A DNA stretch of 62,000 nucleotides from Glandiceps talaboti. Lineage: Eukaryota; Hemichordata; Enteropneusta; Spengelidae. Positions 1 to 62,000 of this stretch are shown here, piece after piece. The stretch spans positions 22,162,209 through 22,224,208 of the forward strand of contig NC_135565.1 of the NCBI RefSeq assembly GCF_964340395.1. Reading direction: 5' to 3'. The number at the start of each line of letters is the position of its first letter. Positions within the stretch are counted from its first letter, which is position 1. Position numbers and translations under genes: made by a program. Under the pieces are notes generated by a model. It did not search any database, was not told the origin of the DNA, and saw only the letters and a program-made list of their open reading frames with translations.

Positions 1-119
1 ACACTTTATTTTAGCCGTTTAGAAAATTTTACATTTCTAATTTGGTATTTAAACAAAATAAAGTTAATAATGATCTATGAAATATAAATATTAAAATATA
101 CAGTAGTTCTAGTGTGTGT

Positions 120-327
120 CTATTGACTACATGTATCATCCAGGTATATGTAGAGAGCGGTTATAATATCCTTATGTTTTGATTGTAGTATATATCTAAA
201 TTGCTCTCCTCTATCTAAGTTTATAAAGTTTGAGTTGAGGGTAGTGATAATACTAAACATTTTTTCTCTTTGTTTTGTATATAATTTACAATGAATTAGA
301 TGATGTCTTTCATCTTCTATTTCTTTA
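120..327 (-). pseudogene. LINE reverse-transcriptase C-terminal remnant
   Basis: On the minus strand a frame ending at TAG (120-122) reads KEIEDERHHLIHCKLYTKQR, followed by a hydrophobic tail to DDTCSQ. The E(D/T)E.H.L..C..Y...R pattern is the familiar CCHC-like end of the ORF2-type reverse transcriptase in non-LTR retrotransposons. Only about 70 residues remain. The coding similarity stops where the GTCTATG-type VNTR begins at ~330. Transposon clade not determined. Confidence 0.6.
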
Positions 328-329
328 TA

Positions 330-1020
330 TGTGTTGATATCTCTGTGTATCTGTATGTCTATGTGTATGTGCTCATCTCCGTGCATGTATCTGTATGTCT
401 ATGTGTGTATCTGTATGTCTATGTGTATCTGTATGTCTATGTGTATGTATGTCTATGTGTATCTGTATGTCTATGTGTATCTGTATGTCTATGTGTATGT
501 ATGTCTATGTGTATGTATGTCTATGTATCTGTATGTCTGTGTATCTGTATGTCTATGTGTATGTATGTCTATGTGTATCTGTATGTCTATGTGTATCTGT
601 ATGTCTATGTGTATCTGTATGTCTATGTGTATGTATGTCTATGTGTATCTGTATGTATATGTGTATCTGTATGTCTATGTGTATGTATGTCTATGTGTAT
701 GTATGTCTATGTATCTGTATGTCTATGTGTATCTGTATGTCTATGTGTATGTATGTCTATGTGTATCTGCATGTCTATGTGTATGTATGTCTATGTGTAT
801 CTGTATGTCTATGTATCTGTATGTCTATGTGTATCTGTATGTCTATGTGTATGTATGTCTATGTGTATCTGTATGTCTATGTGTATGTATGTCTATGTGT
901 ATCTGTATGTCTATGTGTATGTATGTCTCTGTATATCTGTATGTGTATGTGCATGTATGTCTCTGTGTATGTATATGTCTATGTCTATGTCTGTCTATGT
1001 CTATGTGTATGTATGTGTTG
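330..1020. repeat. VNTR of (TG)TATCTGTATGTCTATG
   Basis: About 690 bp of interspersed 12- and 18-bp higher-order units built from tgtatc, tgtatg and tctatg hexamers. All three forward frames stay open because the hexamers contain no stop. The resulting V/C/L/Y/M-rich 'proteins' are artefacts of the repeat. Confidence 0.95.
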
Positions 1021-1461
1021 ATATCATATTATTGAGATGGAGGATAAAAAGAGTCAAACCATTGAATCCCAAGGAAACCCAGGTTGTAGGAAAACAATTA
1101 TACTAGTAGTGCTATAACTTATATAATAATGTACTTGAAACTGTGATCTGTAACAACAATACATTCAACACAAAACTTGTAGTGACATGTTGTTAAAACA
1201 CTTTTCTAGTCATCAACCTAAAGTCAATTGTCTTTCATTGATGACAGACACAATGGGGTAGAGTCCCTCTGTCATTAGCCTTGGGATACAAGCATTGTGA
1301 ATGGGGTGTGCTTTCACATTAAACAGCTTATTTGTGGTACAGGTCTGTTATGACACACAGTCATGTCATGAAGAAGGTAATAAAAATACTAAGCAAATTC
1401 AAGTAATTAAAGGGGGAGGTGAGACTGGGATTAGTTTAATTTACTACTTGGTTGGTAGAGT

Positions 1462-1797
1462 CTGGGCTCGAAATTAGCAGTAGTCCTGTGTCCATAGACT
1501 ATCAATTCTTGTCATTGGGCAACCATAATTTGCAGCTGGTAGTCCCAAGTCCACACACAACCAATTCTTGTCATGGGACTACCATAATTTGCAGCTGGTA
1601 GCTCACTCAGGCTATCACTGATTGTGTGATGATTTAAAGATGGAAGATTTACAGACATAAAGTATTTTTATAACATTTATATTTGAATAAAGGAACTCTG
1701 TTTTCAGTTCAGGAATATGGGACTAGTGGTCACTGCCCTTGGGTTACCAATTGGTACCCCACTATAACTACCCAAAAAAATGTAATTTCGAGCCCTG
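1462..1797. mobile_element. MITE family A, copy 1 (TIR CAGGGCTCGAAATTA)
   Basis: 336 bp flanked by an exact 6-bp direct repeat TAGAGT (1456-1461 and 1798-1803). The left end ctgggctcgaaatta and right end taatttcgagccctg are inverted repeats with one mismatch. Internally the segment 'agtcc..agtccaca..accaattcttgtcat' occurs twice. Too short to encode a transposase, so it is a non-autonomous DNA element. A CAGGG-type end suggests hAT-like, but a 6-bp target duplication is unusual for hAT. Confidence 0.85.
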
Positions 1798-1979
1798 TAG
1801 AGTTATGTGGTAAAATAATAGAATCTTCCTGTATTACTTAGAGTCACCTGTTTCTACAAAGTCAATCCTATGGTTTCTTAGTTAAAGACCTATGTTTCAA
1901 TCCCAGGTCATCACATAGTAATATATCTTAATATAAGGATTACACCGGATCATTTTATTTTTTTTATGCATTTTTTTTT

Positions 1980-2282
1980 CATATGTGAGTGTCTAGTTCA
2001 GGTAGTTATGTTTTCTGTTGTTTTCCAATATGGTCTCTGTGTTATTGGTTTCTTCCTATCAGATGTACAGCCATTACAGATTGGAAGAATAGTTGTATAT
2101 TGTCTTTACAAGTTGATGTCAGTTTCTGCATCCATAATTTCTTGTGTAAGACTTTATAATTGTCGTGATTTAATTCTCTCTCTCTCTCTCTCTCTCGAAT
2201 ACATGAAAAAGTTTAGGGTCGGCAGTGAAAAACTAGATGGGGTCGGGTAACCTGAATCAAACAAGTTGTTCCTTTAGGCCTA
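1980..2282 (+). repeat. Dispersed repeat B, copy 1
   Basis: It runs from catatgtgagtgtctagttc to ttaggcctaac and contains a short CT microsatellite. The reverse complement of 6626-6915 matches it over nearly the whole length, so the two form an inverted pair about 4.3 kb apart. No coding capacity. The conserved stretch 'aagtttagggtcggc' and the gggtcgggtaac end suggest a family of SINE or LINE 3' ends, not identified. Confidence 0.75.
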
Positions 2283-2779
2283 ACAAAGGTATTTTTTATC
2301 ATATTATGAACATTCCTGTATTTTTCTTGTTTAGGCATGTATATGTAAAGTACTGACTAATTTTCTACCATGTTGTTACATGTATTGTAATACTTTTAGC
2401 AATATGACCTCCATGCCTCCAGTTCGAAAAATATGTGATTGAATTTTGGCATTCCTTTTTTAAAACCTTTTAAAATAAAATAAATAAATAAATGATGACT
2501 TTAAGAACAAAATTTGTAATCAATTAATATAATAAATAAGGATTATCAGTTGTTAATTCTGGTTTATAATAAAGTTATATACAATGTATAATATAAATTT
2601 TAATGTTCAAAATTTTATTTTTGATACAAAAGTTAATTTTTTTGTCTGAATATTTTAACCTCCATACCATGACAAATGTGAGTTGTAGTGATGCAGATCG
2701 ACCAGGGTATAAAACCCATATTTTTGCTCAAAAGCCTTCACCCTGGCTTTGTGGGGCATTGTGGGTATAATCTTAACCC

Positions 2780-3135
2780 TAAGGTGGCCATATGGATGAG
2801 GATTGGGTATTGTTATTGATTTGTTAATTTATAAAACAATTTTATCATGGCTTCCTACATGAAAAATTAATGTGAAACAACATATGCCAAATCCTTGTTT
2901 GTAACTCAATAAATTGCAGAAGACTGATAACTGTATAAAAGGTTTGTTATTGTACGTACAATAACAAACCTTTTTTTTACTCATTTTAACCTTTTTTGCA
3001 ATGTATGGAGTTACAAACAGACTTATCAATATTGTTTCACATTAATTTTTAAAGTAGGAAGCCATGATAAAATTATTTTATAAATTGAAAAATCCAAAAT
3101 AAATACCCAATTCTCATCCATATGGCCACTTTAAT
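2780..3135. mobile_element. Palindromic MITE family C, copy 1
   Basis: Two arms of about 170 bp in inverted orientation around a centre at ~2955 (tttgttattgtacgtacaat). The outer ends are aggtggccatatggatgag and ctcatccatatggccact. The whole element can fold into a single long hairpin. No ORF of note. Confidence 0.85.
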
Positions 3136-3139
3136 CTTT

Positions 3140-4800
3140 ATTTCTTATAAAGCGCATTACATTAAAAATAATCATAATGTATTGTACAACTGACAGGAAT
3201 AAAAAAGACAGCAATAATACATCATTAAACAATTGTTGAAATGTCCGGATATCATGCAAAGCATTAGTTTAAAAGGTACATAAATGTTAAAATATGTAAA
3301 ATACCTAATGATAAACAGACCGAAAAAAAATAAGGTGGAAAAAAAAATTAACTGTTTCCGATAACATGGCCTAAGAAAGTCAGGTAGGTAGGTCAGGATT
3401 TTATTTTATTTTATTGAAAAATATTGCTTTGACCCGAAACCAATCAAAATGTCATTCAGAATACCCCTTCTGTGATAGTTTGATGAAATATGTACAGACA
3501 TCCCTGGGGAAAGAAAACAGATGTGCATGAAGGTCAGAAGACAAAGAATTTCTTATCTATTGAAGTTTTAGTTTTAAATGTGTAGTTCAAAAAAATGTTT
3601 AAGGTTGGAGGCTTAAACTAGTGTCAGTCGGGTCATCGGAAACACACTGGTTTTCTTTTTTGGCCTTTTTCAAACCACTTTTAAAACTATTGAATGAAGA
3701 AGATGGCAGTCATATTGCTAATGAAGTTCTAGTCCATCTATACCCATGATGTTCAGCCAAGTCCAGCATGGATTGCCAGCAATTAAACTACACATGTACC
3801 CTAGATTGACCCAAGGGGTGACCCCTTTGATTAACTCTAGGCTATACATTTGTATGCATAGGAAATCAATGGACCGAAAAGTCACTTCTCTCCCAAGGCC
3901 TTTATGATTTGTCCTATGGTTTCACCTAATAATCAGGTTTCTGTGTAGTAGGTAATTGAGTAGTGGGTGCCACCATGTCATACCTGGAAAACAAGTAAAA
4001 TGATTAACAATGAGTTAATGCTTTCCTTTGTATAAATATAAATTTACTGATTACCATAGTTTCATAGAGAGATCACTGAAAATAAATTATATTATACCAT
4101 GCTTAAGCCAAGTTATTGTCTTTGAACAGAAAATATGGAGTATACCCACGTCAGCCTACTTCATGACAACCCGTGTCCACAAATCATGTTAAAAATAATC
4201 ACCAAATATCAAACATTTCCTAAAATGTACATGTTAATCCAAATAAAACTAAAAGCATAATATAACTTGGAATTATGAAAGAAATTCTGGAAGTCTAAAA
4301 ATCTTGCCTCACCTGTCCATGAACTAGCATGATAGAATCATGCTGTGTGAGTGAAACCATATAATTTATACTTTTTTTAAAGATCAGAAATCTATTCTTA
4401 GTGCTTCCTGTGAGATTGATTATTCACGATCATGATATTTAAATTTTCAATATTCAGGAATTTGAAGAATCTTGCCGTATTCTTATCATGGTACAAAATC
4501 TAAGAAATCACATAATTTATACCTTTTTGAATATCAGTTGTCTAGTAATAGAATGTCTTAAGTGATTATTTCCTCATATTCTGTACTTTCCTCATATTCA
4601 AATCTTGCCTCATCCTTCATAAACAGGATGATACAAATAAAAAAAAAAACTTTCTAATGATCGGTAGTCTGTTCATAATACATCCTGTGAATAAAGTATT
4701 CAGTGTTCACTATTTATAGAATGTTTTAATTATTAAAATCTTGCCTCATCCTCTTCAATCTGGCTTGGTATCACAATAAAATATCAGGAAACCCTATAAC
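3140..4800. other. Upstream non-coding sequence
   Basis: AT-rich sequence with no exon, convincing promoter or repeat family that I can support. 4260-4760 has loosely repeated 'aaaatcttgcctcatcc' motifs. Confidence 0.4.
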
Positions 4801-4805
4801 AAATC

Positions 4806-5130
4806 ACTGTTTTTGTTTAAGGGTGGTAAGTAGGTAAAATCTACCTGAGTTCCCCTGTCATTTTACCAGGGTTCCCTACCAGTGTTTTTGTTAACTTTAA
4901 GGGCAGTAAAGTAGGTAAAATCTACATGAGTTCCCCTGTCATTTTACCAGGGTTCCTTACCATTGTTTTTGTTAAGGGTAGTATCGTAAGTACCTAGGTA
5001 AAATCTACATGAGTTCCCCTGTCATTTTACCAGGGTTCCTTACCATTGTTTTTGTTAAGGGTGTAAGTCGGTAAAATCTACATGAGTTCCCCTGTCATTT
5101 TACCAGGGTTCCTTACCAGTTTTTGTTAAG
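4806..5130. repeat. Tandem ~83-bp repeat, family D
   Basis: Four units built on 'gtaggtaaaatctacatgag' followed by 'ttcccctgtcattttaccag' and 'ggttccttaccattgttttt'. Each unit contains an aggtaaaat / attttacc inverted repeat. The same words recur in single elements at 16885-17030 and 34697-34862, so the array is an amplified piece of a mobile element. Confidence 0.85.
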
Positions 5131-5839
5131 GGCAAACCTAGTATTAAGTGTGACCGTGGAGAGTATTTGGCAATTTAAACAATGTGGTAAGATAGCAAGA
5201 CGCATACAATAATATAAAATTTGTTAATATTCTGTTATTCCAATAAAACTAGGTCAGATGTCTTATATTCAACCAGACATCTACATGATATGTGATATGC
5301 TAAACTTTGGATTAATGTTAGTTTTTTATTACAAGTGTCACAGACTATCTAAATAGTATATATCTAAAGTAAATATTACAAAGTATGAATACTAAATAGT
5401 TTCTTTTATGTTTTAGTCGTCAAAACTAGACAATTATGTATGAATTCATGTGTATGGATTTCAACATTGTTATTTATGAATTATAAATGTGCGTGTACAA
5501 AGGAGGTCTGCGTTGCTGAATTTATTTCTCTAGGATCTCTCTGTTTATGAGGTATAATTTATTTTTGTTGGAAAGATTTACTCAACTTGATATTGCCATA
5601 AAACGACCTATTAAACATGTCTCTATACATATTACAAACTTAGAGATACAAACACTTCACATAATAACGCATTTATAATGAAATATTTATACAGCGCTTA
5701 CCCACACTGTAATACTTGATATTGTTAACCCTTTCATGGACCTATATAATAGCTCTACATCCCCTACCATACATGCCCTTCCCCAACTCCATGGAAACAT
5801 ACAATCCATTGCAGTAGTGTGTGTCCTCTAATGATAGCC

Positions 5840-5990
5840 AAATTTTGTTGTTGTGAGTCAAAATGATAAATACTGGCATTTCTTGTGAGTCACTACATAG
5901 TAAGAGATAGGGGAACACCAAATTTTGGTGTGTCATTAGAAATTGTGTGTGTCAGTGGCATGTCAAATTGGCTTAGAGGGCACACTGTAT
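5840..5990. repeat. Dispersed repeat E, copy 1
   Basis: It shares 'gtgagtcactacatagtaag', 'caaattttggtg' and 'ggcttagagggca' with 25375-25485. Family unknown, non-coding. Confidence 0.55.
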
Positions 5991-6084
5991 TGCAGTCATT
6001 GTAAGTTCATAGTGGTTGAGATGTATTCACATTACAACCTCTATCCTACCAGGTTAACAGTTATACCACTTGGTTGATAGGAGG

Positions 6085-6106
6085 GGTGGGGAGGGGGGGG
6101 GGGGGT
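6085..6106. repeat. Poly-G tract
   Basis: A run of G broken by single A residues. Similar homopolymers stand at 28114-28130 (G), 28707-28720 (C), 33235-33256 (C), 41604-41628 (G) and 49368-49378 (G). Confidence 0.8.
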
Positions 6107-6625
6107 ACTTGAGTGATTCACAATTTGCTCAAGGACTTCAGCCATTCAGAATCAGAAGCAATAGGGAACTTGCTATCCAGACTGAGCATGCTCAGATGCA
6201 AAGACCTATGGGATTATCTGTGGTTATCATAATACCTAATCTGGAGCTACTGATAAAAGTAACCTCCCACAATGGTCATGGTAACTATGAATTGATCATT
6301 CGTGGTTGCAAACGATGTATCAACATTGTTTACAATACCGATTCATGAGTATTTATTATCACATTTCCCATGATGCAATAGTCAACATGGCGGGTTTGCA
6401 AGTTCCCTGTTGGGAACAGCAAAGCTGAAACCAACAACCTGCAGATTTTGAGCTGACTACTCTAGTCAAACCAATTATTTATTTATATTTATATAATTCA
6501 TGACTGATTGCATATATTAGATACCAAGCAAACAGTTTAAGTGTTGAATGTTTACAGTTTGATAAATGGGTTATCCATGCTATGATGGAACATCTAGATG
6601 TCTTTAGTTAGAGACATAAATATGG

Positions 6626-6915
6626 CCTAATAAAACAAATTGTTTGGTTCCAGTTACCCGACCGCACCTAGTTCATCACGCCGACCCTAAACTTTTTTTA
6701 CATATTGAAGAAAAAAATAATGAAATTTTGAAAATTTTGAAATCGTGCAAGAAACAGTGGATGCGGAAACTGACATCAACTTAAAAAGACAATATAAAAC
6801 TGTTCTTCCCATCTGTAATGGATGTACATCTTATGAGAAGAAACCAATAACACAGAACATATGGAAAACAATGGAACACATAACTACATGTACCTGAAGT
6901 AGACACTCACATATG
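6626..6915 (-). repeat. Dispersed repeat B, copy 2 (inverted)
   Basis: Reverse complement of 1980-2282 with about 80-90 % similarity by eye. The neighbouring 'aaaattgagtgtaatcagaa' at ~6975 recurs at ~56740, so the family is present a third time in part. Confidence 0.75.
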
Positions 6916-7245
6916 AAAATAAGATATAAAAAAAAAATAAAAAATAAAAAATCTACCTACCCCAACCCATTCTAAAATTGAGTGTAATCAGAACCACACC
7001 ATTTTTATTTTTAGGCCTAACAAGAGTATTGGAATCTTTATCATGTTGCTGTAAAGTGTTTGTTCTTAATTTTTAAGACACAAGAAACTAGACAACTCTG
7101 CTTTTTTTAGGCAAAAGTATATGTCATTGAATGATTGTCACTGTGAATCTGTGACTATAACCTGGATTTTTGGGCCAGTCTGTCAGCATTCAAAGTTTGT
7201 TGATAAATTAAATACTCATTATTTTTATATTTTTCTATCTTTCAG

Positions 7246-7356
7246 ATATCTATTTATACAACAATGTCATGATTTACAAAAGTGTCCAGAAATAAGCCCC
7301 AGAAATCAAATAAGTGATATTCACAACCTTCTTTGCATCGTAGTGTCTTTGTTACC
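7246..7356 (+). promoter_or_regulatory. 5' UTR part of exon 1, with two short uORFs
   Basis: A pyrimidine-rich tract ending in ttttctatctttcag at 7245 is a good 3' splice site, so the coding start lies in an exon preceded by a non-coding exon that I could not locate. Within the UTR an ATG at 7264 reads only two codons before TGA. An overlapping ATG at 7269 reads eight codons before TAA at 7293. Both end before the main start and could lower translation. Confidence 0.6.
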
Positions 7357-60468
<53,112 letters not shown>

Positions 60469-62000
60469 CCATGGTTTCTATAGTAACGCAAATGGGGGCA
60501 GACAGAACTACTTGGTGTAGCCCAGATCTCATTAGCTGTGCCGTTTTGTTACCATGACAGTCAACCTTTCACCTCTGACCTCATGACCTTTCCCAAGGTG
60601 TAGCAGTAGTTATTATCTTTTCTTTCCACTCCACTCATTTTCATATTCCATAGTTTCATTGCTACATTATAACTTTTTGTTCATAAATCTCACAATATCT
60701 TCTGAAAAAAAAAGAGAAACTACCACAAACATGCTGTCTCTGGCCCATCATTTCTAACACTATATTTAGTAATCATATGCAAATCTACATATATACAACT
60801 GTAGTAGAAGTATACCTTTGATTTCTTAGATAAACCTAGGCTAGTTGTATTTGATTATACCAATAGACAAACAACACTTAAAGTCAGACACGTACAGAGC
60901 ATGCTGGTTACTTAGTAAAGTCAGACACGTACAGAGCATGCTGGTTAATAACTGACACTAGATAATTACTAATATATTAAATGATAAATGATATATAGTT
61001 TTTATTTAACAGTAATATAAATAGTGCTTGTAATTTGGTGTGTTTGTAGTATCTGTGCATGCAGTTCTGTTCATCTTTTTTGTGTTTTGAATATCAACAA
61101 ATTTATCACATTTCAGCAGCTTTCTTATTTCTTTGCTGACCATTTGTCACTCAGAACTTGAGGCCTATCTCAAAATATCATTCTTTCCTTTTTAAGCATT
61201 ATTCTCTTGATCTCTTCTTTTCTGTTACACCAAAAAAAAGTGGCACAGATTTTTTTTCTTTTTATTGCACTCTTGTAAAGTTGAGAAAATCAAAATATGT
61301 TTTGACGGCAATTAAAACATGTCAAAATTGAGTGCTCAATGACACCTTGCACATCCCTTTGTAAATGTCTTCCACCCCTGCTTTTTGCAGTAAAACATTT
61401 CTATCTATAATAATTTGTTCAGTTTGGATCAAACTATTCTATAAAGCAGGGGTGGTTGTCCAATTACTGTGCCAAGATCTTTTGAGATGGTCCTCAATGA
61501 TTCTAGTCTGTGCATTTCTAGTCTTACATTCCTCAGTGAATCTATAGTCTCTGCATTTCTAGTCTTACATTCGCTTATCAACTGTGTTCTTGCAAACTAA
61601 TCTGTTCTCTTCTCGTTCCCATCATGCATTGCTGTGGTGAAGGAATTTGAGGTACTCTATCCAGGCAATTCTTTTGGTGTTGGAATCTAGATGCTAAAAA
61701 AAATTAAGAAGTAGTTTGTGATTTTATGTTTTATTTCTATGTTGTGGTGTGTAGACATGTCTTGTCATTGAGGACCACTAGAAAGGTCTGAAACCCGAAC
61801 ATTTTTGTCTTGATTCATCAATTTTATTTCGTTCTGTTTTATGCAAATCAAAGGTCACAATGCCTGTGGAAAGCTCGCGCTGATAATGCTTTTCAAAATA
61901 TACTAAATATTTTTTTGTAAAATGCTTAGTTTCATCCATTTTGGCAGAATGTCTAAGCTTCAGTTTTTGTAAAGAGACAACAGTAGTTATATTTGTAACA
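60469..62000 (+). other. Right edge of window
   Basis: No exon of the conserved PH-domain end found. A 31-bp direct repeat ('aaagtcagacacgtacagag' start) lies at 60879-60947. A weak candidate exon start at 61643 (after tggtgaag) reads EFEVLYPGNSFGVGI and then stops at 61688-61690, with a possible branch point ctaat upstream. Confidence 0.4.

Noticed and set aside
300-1106. Three overlapping long open frames rich in V, C, L, Y and M
   Set aside because: They follow the hexamer VNTR, which lacks stop codons in every forward frame; no domain or splice support.
61643-61690. Further alternative terminal exon (EFEVLYPGNSFGVGI then stop)
   Set aside because: Only a weak AG with a distant pyrimidine tract, and no recognised homology; mentioned in the right-edge entry but not called.

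Overview
The window is animal nuclear DNA and holds most of one large intron-rich gene on the + strand, an orthologue of MADD (also called DENN/MADD or Rab3-GEP). The coding exons are short, about 40 to 650 bp. They are bounded by GT..AG splice sites, keep phase from exon to exon, and read the family landmarks in order: the start of the uDENN module, cDENN, dDENN, an acidic-serine linker, a middle helical region, the death-domain-like segment and the start of a C-terminal PH-like domain. I place the start codon at 7357. I place 22 core exons between 7357 and 56961, plus two possible alternative terminal exons at 38900-39058 and 60379-60468. The usual last exons of the PH-like domain are not visible, so the gene probably runs past the right edge. 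No other intact gene was found.

The host looks like an invertebrate metazoan. The DNA is AT-rich and microsatellite-rich, with long introns. It carries tRNA-headed SINEs, one with a tail resembling the Deu-SINE/CR1-like 'aaagcgctttgag...ctatataaa' type. Ambulacrarian, cephalochordate or lophotrochozoan all fit, and I cannot name the species.

Layout: 1-7245 is upstream or first-intron sequence with a LINE remnant, a 0.7 kb VNTR, a MITE with target-site duplication, a long palindrome and an inverted repeat pair. Exon 1 (7246-7997) carries the 5' UTR end, two tiny uORFs and the start codon. Introns 1 and 2 (13.7 and 7.9 kb) are full of SINEs, MITEs, minisatellites and a THAP-domain remnant. 29891-42888 holds the DENN exons and the linker. 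47671-56961 holds the middle and C-terminal exons. 56962-62000 holds three minisatellites and the candidate alternative ends.

The most striking signal is structural. At seven different exon edges the intron next door carries one to five partial tandem copies of the exon end together with its splice site (exons 2, 3, 8, 11, 15, 18, 20). Several decoy splice sites are sequence-identical to the real one. Where the copy can be read in frame it mostly stops at once. This looks like repeated growth of introns by tandem duplication across splice junctions within a single gene.
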